Assembly: GCA_913051775.1 (NCBI GenBank)
Contig: CAJXCL010000008.1
Coordinates: 1-57,552, forward strand
Direction of reading: 5' to 3'
DNA length: 57,552 nt
Source: an uncultured Nitrospirota bacterium
Lineage (GTDB): Bacteria; Nitrospinota; Nitrospinia; CAJXCL01
Both the position numbers and the translations under genes were made by a program. Shown here piece by piece: positions 8,229 to 16,530 of the stretch; within the stretch, counting starts at the first letter, position 1; every line of letters begins with the position of its first letter. The notes under the pieces were generated by a model that saw nothing but the letters and a program-made list of their open reading frames with translations, did no database searches and was not told the DNA's origin.

Positions 8229-9263
8229 TTACCGAACTGTTAAGTTTGGCCGTTCGTTTGCGACTATGACCAGCTTATCCTCAGGTTGAATAACATAATC
8301 TTTTGGAGGATTTGAAATAAATTTATTATTGTCAGGCGATTCAACTGCAAGAGCAATAGAATTATGTTCTTTTTTTAAAAATGTTAATACCTCGATAAAT
8401 TGTCTTCCGACAAGATTTTGCGGAGGTTTCATCTTGTACAGTTCACTGCCAAACCTGTTAGTAACAAGCTCTGAAATTATCTGTGTTATGCCGTGATCCA
8501 GAGCCGCCTGCACCAGGAGGTTACTGCTCAGTTTCCCGATTACAATAATCTCATTTGCTCCTGCCATTTTGCAGTGCTGCATATTTTTTGTATCTTCAAT
8601 CTCAGCGCAAATATAAATGTCAGGGTTTAATGTTCGAATTGACAGGATATTTAATATGGTTTTTGCGTCTCTGGAGCCTGAGTCCACGTTATTGCTTGCC
8701 AGAACCATTACCACGCTTCCTTCCTTTAGATTAGCCTTTCCTAAAGTTTCATCATTGACTTCACCGCGGATAAAAAACATCTTATCGTCTTCCATCGGCT
8801 TTTCCGGGATGTCCGCAATAAGAACAATCGGTTTGTTCTGGACTTTTGCGTCAGCGCGTAGTTCTTCAATAATCTCTTTTGTCTTCAAGCTCCATTCGCA
8901 GACAATAAAATGTTCGTTTACTTTCACGGCCTTTGTTCCTTTTCCTTCTTTAAGTTTTCCTTCTACAAAGATGCTGGCGATAGTGGCGGTAAACATTCCA
9001 AGCATGCCGATCCCAAACACCATGACAATAACTCCAACAATTCTCCCGCCAAGTGTCGAAGGGGCAATGTCGCCATAGCCAACAGTTGTGATCGTAACAA
9101 AACTCCACCAGAACGAGTCGAGAACAGAAGATGTTTTTTCAAAATAGCTAAGTCCAAAAGCCCCTATGAAAAGGATAAAAAGTGTTAAAAGCAACAATCG
9201 CGTTATTTTATTTTTCGCAATGGAACTGAGAAATTTTCTAACATGAAATAATACATGTATCAT
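8229..9263 (-). CDS. Two-TM potassium channel with RCK (TrkA-N/TrkA-C) domains
   Basis: This 344-residue protein has TM1 at about residues 20-38, a pore helix and the selectivity filter TTVGYGD (about 59-65), TM2 at about 73-98, then cytosolic RCK-N (about 110-235) and RCK-C (about 265-340) domains. The start of RCK-N reads HFIVCEWS where most have a glycine-rich G-x-G-x-x-G loop, so nucleotide binding may be altered. K+ channels of this kind occur in extended psp-type operons. The gene is preceded by a coiled-coil membrane protein and followed by the J-domain gene. Confidence 0.92.
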   Translation of the reverse strand: MIHVLFHVRKFLSSIAKNKITRLLLLTLFILFIGAFGLSYFEKTSSVLDSFWWSFVTITTVGYGDIAPSTLGGRIVGVIVMVFGIGMLGMFTATIASIFVEGKLKEGKGTKAVKVNEHFIVCEWSLKTKEIIEELRADAKVQNKPIVLIADIPEKPMEDDKMFFIRGEVNDETLGKANLKEGSVVMVLASNNVDSGSRDAKTILNILSIRTLNPDIYICAEIEDTKNMQHCKMAGANEIIVIGKLSSNLLVQAALDHGITQIISELVTNRFGSELYKMKPPQNLVGRQFIEVLTFLKKEHNSIALAVESPDNNKFISNPPKDYVIQPEDKLVIVANERPNLTVR

Positions 9264-9277
9264 CAGAAATCAATACA

Positions 9278-9688
9278 TTAAAAATTAAAATACCTAAATA
9301 TAAGAGAGAATGTCAATCCGGCAAGAATCATAATTACAAACGTGGAAACGAGAAACAGCCAGAATACAGTCCTGATTTTTTCATTTACTTTTTTTTCAAT
9401 TTCAATGATTTTTTTCTCAATTCTCTGGTCTAATATTTCCATCTGCTCAGAAAAAACCTTCTCGGCTTTACTTTCTGCTTCATCAAGAAATTCGCCCTTT
9501 TTTTTATTTACAAACTCTTCTACTTTTTGAGGAGCTTTTGTGATTGTACCGACTGATTTCTCTCCTGCTGTTTTTGCAGCGCCCTGAACGTATTCTTTAC
9601 CAACGTCTACCAAAACTTTTTTGGCAATGGGAAGAGCTCTGGCTATAGCTTCCTTTTTAATGAGGCTTTTCAAAAAAACTCCGATCAT
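9278..9688 (-). CDS. Coiled-coil single-span membrane protein, first gene of Psp-type operon
   Basis: This 136-residue protein has a lysine/glutamate-rich helical middle (about 45-105, including FLDEAESKAEKVFSEQMEIL) predicted to form a coiled coil, and one C-terminal membrane helix (about 109-132, rich in F, I and L). The ATG is preceded by AAGGAGCG. It is 14 bases upstream of the K+ channel gene. No known family is recognised. The topology (cytosolic coiled coil with a tail anchor) would suit a membrane adaptor for PspA or the channel. Confidence 0.7.
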   Translation of the reverse strand: MIGVFLKSLIKKEAIARALPIAKKVLVDVGKEYVQGAAKTAGEKSVGTITKAPQKVEEFVNKKKGEFLDEAESKAEKVFSEQMEILDQRIEKKIIEIEKKVNEKIRTVFWLFLVSTFVIMILAGLTFSLIFRYFNF

Positions 9689-9715
9689 AAAACGCTCCTT
9701 TTTTCAGGAAGTTTT

Positions 9716-9733
9716 TTGCACAACTTAATCCTA
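9716..9733 (-). promoter_or_regulatory. Possible weak sigma-54-type promoter of the Psp operon
   Basis: On the minus strand GG-N10-GC occurs with correct spacing (GGATTAAGTTGTGC) about 30 bases before the first ATG of the operon. The flanks fit the TGGCAC/TTGC consensus only partly. pspA operons are often sigma-54-dependent, which raises the prior, but the match is weak. Confidence 0.3.
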
Positions 9734-10002
9734 GGCTGTCTGGAAATTATAATTCTGTACTTTTTATTTAGATGTGCCGCGCACTTTTACCGTGTGTGAC
9801 GTATTATCGCATACAGCGAGGTTAAAATAAAAATTTTCTTTAATATGGATTGGGATACTTGCCTCTTATTACTTCGTAAATGGAAGGAGTGGCGGTGAAA
9901 CTGGAATAATGGATCATTATGGTTTATAGATTGAAGCTTCTCTACTTTGGAATCTGAAATACAAGTTTCCTTCGGCAAGACTGTGGGGAATCTTCTGTGT
10001 AA

Positions 10003-10075
10003 GAAGTCAATTTTATTTTAAATTCGTTCGCTAACCTTGTGGCAAGACCACGGGGAATGCGTTAGCTAAGCACGT
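10003..10075 (-). repeat. F2-family repeat, copy d
   Basis: On the minus strand it contains GCTTAGCTAACGCATTCCCC, then a GGTTAGCGAACGAA segment and TTTAAAATAAAAT, which match the F2 copies near 25.9, 46.2 and 47.7 kb in order and orientation. It lies in the 392-bp gap between the TPR gene and the Psp operon. A 63-codon frame just upstream (9787-9978) is not supported as a gene. Confidence 0.65.
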
Positions 10076-10081
10076 TCAAAA

Positions 10082-10465
10082 TTATTTTATATGTTCCTTC
10101 AGTATTTCTGAATTCTGAATCCTTGAGTCATCTGAAGCCAGTTCCGCTGCTTTTTTGAAATGCTCTGCAGCTTCTTTATGTCTATTCTTCTTATGATGAA
10201 CTAAGGCAAGGTTAAAATGTGCCTCTGCGAGGTTAGGGTCTACCTTTAAGGCATCTTCGAAAAATTCTCCTGATTCTGTCCAGTGTTTTGCGGAAAAGTG
10301 TCTGATCCCATCGTTATTAATTTTCGCTGCTTTATTATTTTCAGCTCCAGCAGCCTTCAATGCTAAAGTTCTAAAGGGTTTTTTTGCTAAGGAAGGGGAG
10401 GGGGCTAATGCAAAGGAGAGCAGGAAAAAACAGGTAAATAGTATAAAAAAGGCATTTTTTTTCAT
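10082..10465 (-). CDS. Secreted TPR-repeat protein
   Basis: About 127 residues from the ATG at 10465, which has an AGGAG site upstream; a longer frame from a TTG at 10480 would read through that site. The N-terminal signal peptide (KKNAFFILFTCFFLLSFALA, then PSPSLAKK) suggests export. Two tetratricopeptide repeats follow (about 55-120), with the W-x-x-(A/S)-x-x-x-F-x-x-A and N-x-A-x-A-H-x-N-L-A-L patterns. TPRs mediate protein contacts. No partner is visible nearby. Confidence 0.8.
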   Translation of the reverse strand: MKKNAFFILFTCFFLLSFALAPSPSLAKKPFRTLALKAAGAENNKAAKINNDGIRHFSAKHWTESGEFFEDALKVDPNLAEAHFNLALVHHKKNRHKEAAEHFKKAAELASDDSRIQNSEILKEHIK

Positions 10466-10576
10466 AACAAAGCTCCTCAATCAATATAGAAAAGATAAAA
10501 AAAGTTTCAACTAAATCTACACTATCAAAGCCATAAAGATCAATTTTTTAATGAAATTTGGGGGGGGGTCCGTAAA

Positions 10577-10880
10577 GCCTGCTACAGAAGTAAAATTCAA
10601 ATATCAAATTTCGAAATACGAAACAAATTAAAAATACTAATGTTCAAATCTTCAAAACATCTCCTGATCTGCGGTTTTTTGTTTTAAATTTAGAATTTTG
10701 GGCATTCGATATTGTTTCGGATTTTTGGTAAAGAGCAACCAAAATTCGCCCACTGATTATTTTTCAAGAAGACTTGAGTTCGTGCTTCGGATTTTTGATA
10801 AAAAACAACCAATATTCGCTCTTTAGAGTATGCCTGCGAAGACTTAAATTCGGATTTGTTCGTTCTGAGCCGTAGCAGGC
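10577..10880. repeat. Non-coding repeat unit with 9-bp inverted ends and internal direct repeats
   Basis: GCCTGCTAC at 10577-10585 is matched by GTAGCAGGC at 10872-10880. Between them are short CAAATTTCGAAATACGAA-type tracts and two imperfect tandem copies (about 10729-10793 and 10797-10862), each starting CGGATTTTTG and ending in a GAAGACTT-x-A-x-TTCG block. The sequence TAAAGCCTGCTAC also occurs after the SDR gene at about 18580-18591. No coding frame is present. It could be a small non-autonomous element. Confidence 0.5.
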
Positions 10881-10893
10881 CACTTTATATATA

Positions 10894-11190
10894 TTAATAC
10901 TTTTCTTTCCTGTACCCTTCAATTACCCAGGCAATTCCCCATGCCAAAGCTACCGGAATAATGCCAATATAGATAAATTGGAGAGCATTGTTGTGCCAGG
11001 GCTCTAAATAAGCTCCTATCAAAATCGTCCATAAAATCGAAGCAACAATTGCGAGTCGTTTCCATCCGCCCATTTTTTCTTTAAACGAAAAGACCGGTTT
11101 CATCACCGGTCCCCTACGAGATTTTCTTGCAAGAAAAAAAATAGCTACAGCAATGACAACTACTAAAACTATTTCGTTTATTCCGGGCAT
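10894..11190 (-). CDS. Small integral membrane protein of unknown function
   Basis: This 98-residue protein has about three membrane helices: residues 5-21 (IVLVVVIAVAIFFLA), 45-62 (LAIVASILWTILIGAYL) and 70-90 (FIYIGIIPVALAWGIAWVI). A basic loop (RKSRRGPVMK) separates the first two. The N terminus MPGINEI with a helix and then RKSRRG resembles TatA-like starts, but there is no amphipathic helix of the right type. No family is assigned. It is flanked by the non-coding repeat unit on one side and a divergent permease gene on the other. Confidence 0.6.
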   Translation of the reverse strand: MPGINEIVLVVVIAVAIFFLARKSRRGPVMKPVFSFKEKMGGWKRLAIVASILWTILIGAYLEPWHNNALQFIYIGIIPVALAWGIAWVIEGYRKEKY

Positions 11191-11368
11191 ATTTTTTTTT
11201 ACAATATAGGCGGATATTGCAGAAATTTATCTGATTTTAAGAAGAATTTACACCTTTTCACCTGGTATGTAAATAGAAATGTGGTTACCAGCAGTCAGCT
11301 CTCATCTATCTGTTATTGTACTTTATATACTTTTTACAAATAGCATAAAGTAAATTATAATTGATATT

Positions 11369-12577
11369 ATGAGAATTTTCAGAATAGCATTGGAAGCGGT
11401 CAGGGGATTGAAGAGCAATAAGGTCAATTTAGTGCTCATGATGCTCGGGATTATTATAGGGATTGCATCCCTTACAGTCATTGTATCAATCGGAGAAGGC
11501 GCAAAAACCCAGATATTATCCAGAATTTCGCAGTTCGGATTCGGTTCCGAAGCTGTTTATATTGGATCAGGAGCAGGAAAGGTCTTCAGTCACCGCAGAA
11601 AAAAAGCCAACACCCTGACACTTCAAGATGCTGAAATCCTCGGTGAACTGGAGAATGTTAAACTGATTGCTCCGTACCAGGGAAAACGTTTGCGGACAAT
11701 TTATAAAAAGGAATCCAGTACCACAAGAATAAACGGCATTACCCCGGAATGGTTTACTGCAAGAACATGGAATCTTACCGATGGTGACTATATATCAGAT
11801 GAAGATCTCATTGGGATGAGAAAAGTATGCGTTATAGGCGTCACACCGATGAAAAAGCTTTTTAAAGATGAAGACCCTATTGGAAAGTTTGTGCGAATTA
11901 ACAAGGTCTATTTTAAGGTAATAGGTATAATGGAAGAAAAAGGAGTCTCGGAAAGCGGGTATGATCCTGATGACCGTATCGTCATACCTCTTACAACCTC
12001 AGCACGGAGGCTGTTTCAGCAGGTTCATATCAACAGTATACGCCTTCAGCTTCATGATGCTCATCAGGCAAAGGATACTATTAAACAGGTTCGTTCCATA
12101 TTAAGAGAGCGGCATCACCTGGCTACCACGGCAGAAGATGATTTCAGAATAATCACTCCTGATGTACTGGTTGGCTGGATTACAGAATCTAAAAAGACTC
12201 TTACTGTTATGCTTGGAATGATTTCAACAATCTCTTTGCTGGTAAGCGGTATTGTGATTATGAATATTATGCTGGTTTCCGTGAATGAGCGGATAAAAGA
12301 AATCGGGATCAAGCGATCGTTTGGAGCTAAGAAGAGTGATATCCTCATGCAGTTTCTTTTGGAATCGACTTTTGTTTCCTTATCAGGAGGCATGATAGGT
12401 CTTGTGTTGGGGGGAGTGATCAATTTTTTTATATCTACTTTTTCCAGACTAAAGGCAACCATGAGTTTGGAGTCTTTTGTGTTGGCGTTTATTTTCTCTG
12501 TGTTGGTTGGGATTCTTTTTGGTCTTCAACCGGCTCGTAAAGCAACACTTATGAATCCTGTGCAGGCGTTGAGATGA
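11369..12577 (+). CDS. MacB/FtsX-type ABC transporter permease
   Basis: This 402-residue protein has the layout of the MacB permease half: TM1 (about residues 18-38), a large extracytoplasmic domain (about 45-265) and three C-terminal TMs (about 275-300, 327-352, 368-392). Family blocks include MMLGIIIGIASLTVIVSIGEGAK, the ERIKEIGIKRSFGAKKSDI cytosolic loop and LFGLQPARKATLMNPVQALR at the end. The family does mechanotransmission-type export of lipoproteins, peptides or lipids and needs an ATPase, but no ATP-binding subunit is adjacent. It is followed after 120 bp by a homologous permease. Confidence 0.92.
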   Translation: MRIFRIALEAVRGLKSNKVNLVLMMLGIIIGIASLTVIVSIGEGAKTQILSRISQFGFGSEAVYIGSGAGKVFSHRRKKANTLTLQDAEILGELENVKLIAPYQGKRLRTIYKKESSTTRINGITPEWFTARTWNLTDGDYISDEDLIGMRKVCVIGVTPMKKLFKDEDPIGKFVRINKVYFKVIGIMEEKGVSESGYDPDDRIVIPLTTSARRLFQQVHINSIRLQLHDAHQAKDTIKQVRSILRERHHLATTAEDDFRIITPDVLVGWITESKKTLTVMLGMISTISLLVSGIVIMNIMLVSVNERIKEIGIKRSFGAKKSDILMQFLLESTFVSLSGGMIGLVLGGVINFFISTFSRLKATMSLESFVLAFIFSVLVGILFGLQPARKATLMNPVQALR

Positions 12578-12697
12578 GAAAGACAGGGGACAGGGATCAG
12601 GTATCGAGGATCAGGGTGCGAAAAGCAGGGAGGAGAAAAACCAGGGATCGGAAATCCTTTGATGTTATCTGGTCCCAAGCCCCTGACAACTGAATTT

Positions 12698-13918
12698 ATG
12701 AAATTTTCTGTCGTATTTAAAGTAGCATTACAAAGTTTACGAACCCATAAACTGCGCACAACCCTTGCCTTATTAGGAATCGTCATCGGAATAGCCGCGG
12801 TCATCGTTATGACAGCAGTAGGGGAGGGGGCTAAGCAGAAAACTCTGGATGAAATTGAAAAGATGGGAAAAAATCTTATTATTGTCAATGCCGGTGAAAT
12901 AAAAATGCGGCATGGAGTGCCCCGAATAAAAGGCAATGTAACCACTTTAAAAACCAAAGATTCAAGAAAGATAGCTGAAAACTCTTCTTATGTCAGCAAA
13001 GCCGCTCCCGGTCATTTTTTGCCGCTGGAAATCAAATACGGTAATGGAATTCTCCGATCGAATATTATGGGAACCACGCCTGATTTTCTTGAGATAAGGA
13101 ATTTTGATATTTTATCTGGTGAGTTTTTTACCTGGTCAGATGTGAAAAGCTCCAGGCGGGTGGCGGTCATTGGAGAAAGTGTGGCTAAAGACCTCTTTGT
13201 TGATGACGATCCTTTAGACCAGGTTATCCGGATCAGGAAAATTCCATTTAAAGTAATTGGAATTACAAAGGGTAAAGGGATGGAAGTGGATGGTCGTGAT
13301 GAAGATAACCAGGTATTTATACCCATTTCAACTGCTCTACGCAGATTATTTAACCAGACTTATATCAGTACTATTTACGCCCAGGCAACAGAAAAAGATG
13401 ATATTGAGGAAGCTGTACAAGAGGTAAAGGATATTCTCCGCTCAGAGCATAAACTTCCGTCTTATAAGGATGATGATTTTACGATCAGGAATCAATTAGA
13501 ACTGATCAAAACAAAAGAAGAGACCTCCCGGATATTTACAATGCTGATTGCCGGTGTGGCGGCTATTTCTCTGCTGGTAGCAGGGATTGGAATTCTCGCG
13601 GTTATGCTTATTTCAGTCAGAGAAAGAACATTGGAAATAGGCGTCAGACGGGCAGTTGGCGCTAAAAAGAGAGATATCCTCACGCAGTTTATTGTGGAAT
13701 CCCTTCTTTTGAGCCTGAATGGTGGCATAGTGGGGATTGTCCTGGGAATGATTATATCTTACGCAGTCTCCTTAACCACCAAATGGGATCTTATAGTTCC
13801 AAATAATATCATTATTATTTCCTTTTTTGTCGCTCTTTTTATTGGTATGTTTTTCGGAGTGTATCCTGCCAGAAAAGCTGCTACCTTAAACCCTATTGAT
13901 GCATTGAAATGCGAATGA
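12698..13918 (+). CDS. MacB/FtsX-type ABC transporter permease, second copy
   Basis: About 406 residues from the ATG at 12698, chosen because MKFSVVFKVALQSLRTHKLR is the usual family start; an ATG at 12659 is in frame but adds atypical residues. Topology is as in the upstream gene, with matching blocks (LALLGIVIGIAAVIVMTAVGEGAK, ERTLEIGVRRAVGAKKRDI, YPARKAATLNPIDALK). The two probably form a heterodimer with an ATPase encoded elsewhere. The 120-bp spacer holds a degenerate GATCAGG-type repeat (about 12585-12650), similar to short tracts near 29516 and 54302. Confidence 0.9.
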   Translation: MKFSVVFKVALQSLRTHKLRTTLALLGIVIGIAAVIVMTAVGEGAKQKTLDEIEKMGKNLIIVNAGEIKMRHGVPRIKGNVTTLKTKDSRKIAENSSYVSKAAPGHFLPLEIKYGNGILRSNIMGTTPDFLEIRNFDILSGEFFTWSDVKSSRRVAVIGESVAKDLFVDDDPLDQVIRIRKIPFKVIGITKGKGMEVDGRDEDNQVFIPISTALRRLFNQTYISTIYAQATEKDDIEEAVQEVKDILRSEHKLPSYKDDDFTIRNQLELIKTKEETSRIFTMLIAGVAAISLLVAGIGILAVMLISVRERTLEIGVRRAVGAKKRDILTQFIVESLLLSLNGGIVGIVLGMIISYAVSLTTKWDLIVPNNIIIISFFVALFIGMFFGVYPARKAATLNPIDALKCE

Positions 13919-13934
13919 AATCTTTAGCGGTTGG

Positions 13935-15374
13935 CTATTGACCATCAGCTTTTAAAAACTTCACAGCCTCTTCCGCAACCTTGTGAGAGGTTGTAATGCA
14001 ATCGCTTATGCCTATGCCGTTATAAGCGCTTCCTGTAAGGTATAAACCCGGGTGCTTTGCGGAAAGCTCTTCTATTTTTTTTATTCTGTCAATGTGCCCT
14101 ACAACATATTGTGGCATTGCCTTTTCCCATCGATAGATTTTTATGAAAATCGGTTTAGCTTTTATGTTCACTATATCTTTCAATTCAGTTTTCACCATTT
14201 GAATCATTTCCTTATTATCCAGAAAAACAAGATCTTCATTCTGTGCTCCTCCCACGAAACATCGCAAAAGCATGCTCCCTTCAGGAGCCCGGTAGGAAAA
14301 TTTGTTGGATGTATAAGTGGCAGCCATGATTTTTCGGTTTGAGATCCCGGGGACGATAAAGCCAAAACCATTTTTAATATGGTTAACATCAGCAACTGAA
14401 TAAGCTAATGACACTGTGGCAGTTGAGACGTATGGAATTTCCATCAATTTATCAGCAAGGTCTGAATCAACCCCTCTCAGCAACGATGAGGTAATATAAG
14501 AAGGCGTGGCTATTATTACAGAATCGTAAAATTTGATATCACCGGCTTTCAATGACGCCTCATAGCCACTATTCTTTTTAATAACAGCAATCACTTCCTT
14601 ATCAGTTAGTTTAGTGGTAAATATTAAAGTATTTTGTATATTATCTGTCAGTTCTTGAAGTCCTTTTTTTAGAGTCATGAACATCGTGTATTTTGGGGTC
14701 CTTCCTTTCATCATGGATACCATCTCTTTTCTTCGGGAAAGCATACCTCGAATAAGACTGCCATATTTCTGTTCAAGTTCAACAAAGCGCGGAAAACTTG
14801 CGGTAATACTCATAGATTTCGGGTTTCCCGCGTGGATTCCCGCGACAAGAGGTTCGGCAATTTTATCAAGGAGTTCTTTTCCCAACCTACGGGTAACGAA
14901 ATGAGAAAGAGATTCTTCTGCAAGATTTGATCGTTTTGGTATAAAAGGCTCTAAGGCCATTCTCATTTTTCCGGGAAAAGAAATCAGAGAACTTAACAGT
15001 ATTGGCATGATCATAGTCGGAATCATAAGAATTACCCCTTCTGGCAAATCATGGAGTTTATTGTTCCAATAAACATAGGTTCCTTTTTTTTCCTCCCTTG
15101 TTTTAAGAAGTTCTTTTTCAAGGCCGAGTTTTTCACAAAGTTTCAGGGAGGCAGGTTTTTCTGAGAAAACACAATCCGGCCCACCTTCCACAATGAAATC
15201 ATCTTTCCGCTCCGTCAGGATATTTCCCCCTATCCTGCTTTGTTTTTCGATCAGGTCAATTTCAATCGAGATACCATTATCAGCGGCTTCTTTTTCGAGG
15301 ACATAGGCAGCGGAAAGACCTGCAATGCCCGCTCCAATAATCGCTATTTTTTTTACATTTTGTCTATCACCCAT
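13935..15374 (-). CDS. hemG: Protoporphyrinogen/coproporphyrinogen oxidase (HemY-type, FAD)
   Basis: This 479-residue flavoprotein belongs to the oxygen-dependent HemY/CgoX family, which oxidises protoporphyrinogen IX or coproporphyrinogen III. The N-terminal FAD-binding motif IGAGIAGLSAAYVLEKE (about 11-27) is followed by the GGNILTER block. The middle contains SLSHFVTRRLGKELLDKIAEPLVAGIHAG and the C terminus LYLTGSAYNGIGISDC (about 445-460), both diagnostic. It lies 42 bp downstream of hemH in the same orientation, as in hemEHY-type clusters. I use hemG in the broad sense; hemY or cgoX may be better depending on the substrate. Confidence 0.93.
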   Translation of the reverse strand: MGDRQNVKKIAIIGAGIAGLSAAYVLEKEAADNGISIEIDLIEKQSRIGGNILTERKDDFIVEGGPDCVFSEKPASLKLCEKLGLEKELLKTREEKKGTYVYWNNKLHDLPEGVILMIPTMIMPILLSSLISFPGKMRMALEPFIPKRSNLAEESLSHFVTRRLGKELLDKIAEPLVAGIHAGNPKSMSITASFPRFVELEQKYGSLIRGMLSRRKEMVSMMKGRTPKYTMFMTLKKGLQELTDNIQNTLIFTTKLTDKEVIAVIKKNSGYEASLKAGDIKFYDSVIIATPSYITSSLLRGVDSDLADKLMEIPYVSTATVSLAYSVADVNHIKNGFGFIVPGISNRKIMAATYTSNKFSYRAPEGSMLLRCFVGGAQNEDLVFLDNKEMIQMVKTELKDIVNIKAKPIFIKIYRWEKAMPQYVVGHIDRIKKIEELSAKHPGLYLTGSAYNGIGISDCITTSHKVAEEAVKFLKADGQ

Positions 15375-15416
15375 ATTTAAATCTATTTACCTCTAAAAAA
15401 TTAGTGCCTTGGTGAC

Positions 15417-16337
15417 TTAGTGCCTAATAACCTGCATCACGATTTCTGAAAGGGCTTCAATGAATTTTGAAGAATCATTTAAGGATTTCGTTCTCTGAAA
15501 ATTCAAACCGAGAGATTCTGCCTGGCACCGGTAAACTATATCAATATCATACAATGTTTCAACATGGTCTGAGACGAAGACGACCGGTACAATCAGCACA
15601 TTTTTATATCCCTCTCTCGGCAAGCTTTCAATAATAGAATCCACTGTTGGTTCCAGCCATTCGCCGGGAGCAAGCCCTTTGCTCTGGTACCCGAGTTTCC
15701 AGTCCAGTTCTCCCGTAACAGACAAAATCCCCTTTATTGTTTCGTTTATTTGGTTTACATAAGGGTCATTGTTATTTATAACTTTGAGAGGGAGGGAGTG
15801 CGCGCTAAAAATGACCGCTGTTTTTTGTCCGTTTTCCTTAAATGGAATCATTGCTTCAGTTATCCTTTCCGTCACTGCTTCATGGAATAGATGGTTCATG
15901 TGCCATTCATGCACAAACCTTAAATTCGGCTTTTCTTTTAAACCTTCAAGGCCGTCAGAAACATCTTTTTTATAGCCGTTCGCGGAATAATTCGATCTTT
16001 GCGGCGTCATGCATATTGCGATAATTTTTTTGCAACCGGTATCTAATATTTCAGATAGAGTTTCTTTAATAAAAGGATGCCAGTGACGCATGCCGATCTG
16101 TACGTTTAAAGGGGCTTCAGATTTTTTTTTAAGTTTTTTTTGCAATGCCTGCGCCTGCAAGCGTGTTATTTCAGTTATTGGTGATTTTCCTCCGATTTTG
16201 CAATACCTTTCCTTTACAGTCTTTATCATTCCCGGGGATGGTGCACGGCCACTCATAACGTTCTTCAGAAAGGTTGGGATAGCTTCAATGGAGTCAGCGC
16301 CACCAAAGGCAAGGAGCAAGATGGTTGTGTTTTTCAT
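15417..16337 (-). CDS. hemH: Ferrochelatase
   Basis: About 306 residues from ATG 16337; the open frame extends 32 codons upstream, but MKNTTILLLAFGG is the normal ferrochelatase start. It inserts Fe(II) into protoporphyrin or coproporphyrin. Visible family blocks are GGKSPITEIT, GMRHWHPFIKETL, ICMTPQRSNYSA, VIFSAHSLP (catalytic His) and PVVFVSDHVETLYDID (acidic metal-path residues). It precedes hemG in one probable operon. hemE is 8 kb away on the same strand, separated by other genes. Confidence 0.94.
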   Translation of the reverse strand: MKNTTILLLAFGGADSIEAIPTFLKNVMSGRAPSPGMIKTVKERYCKIGGKSPITEITRLQAQALQKKLKKKSEAPLNVQIGMRHWHPFIKETLSEILDTGCKKIIAICMTPQRSNYSANGYKKDVSDGLEGLKEKPNLRFVHEWHMNHLFHEAVTERITEAMIPFKENGQKTAVIFSAHSLPLKVINNNDPYVNQINETIKGILSVTGELDWKLGYQSKGLAPGEWLEPTVDSIIESLPREGYKNVLIVPVVFVSDHVETLYDIDIVYRCQAESLGLNFQRTKSLNDSSKFIEALSEIVMQVIRH

Positions 16338-16410
16338 AGTAGCATTAAAAAACAAGGTAAGTGAAGTTTTAATCTTAATTGGTAGAATAGTATATAAGGA
16401 GCGAAATAAA

Positions 16411-16530
16411 ATGTCCAAATTTAAAAAACACAACCAACATCAAAAAATGTTCAAAATTTTCTCAAAAAAAGCAAATTCTTTCGATGTCCTTGCCCTTCTA
16501 AGCTTTCTCCTTGAATCGTTACAAAAATGA
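16411..16530 (+). CDS. Possible 39-residue small protein carrying one arm of a 37-bp direct repeat
   Basis: ATG 16411 is preceded by an AAGGAG site at 9 bases spacing and opens a basic frame starting MSKFKKHNQHQKMFKIF, then SKKANSFDVLALLSF and ending ESLQK. The middle (KMFKIFSKKANS) is repeated at 18.8 kb in a frame that lacks this start. It may be a true small protein or the remnant of a larger mobile-element gene. No family is known to me. Confidence 0.4.
   Translation: MSKFKKHNQHQKMFKIFSKKANSFDVLALLSFLLESLQK
16442..16478 (+). repeat. 37-bp direct repeat, left copy
   Basis: Identical over 37 bases to 18787-18823, in the same orientation, 2345 bp apart. The pair brackets the G+C-richer SDR/DUF2867 gene. 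It encodes KMFKIFSKKANS in both copies. Confidence 0.85.

Noticed and set aside
9787-9978. 63-codon frame upstream of the F2 repeat
   Set aside because: Biased composition and no ribosome site. It lies in repeat-rich intergenic DNA.
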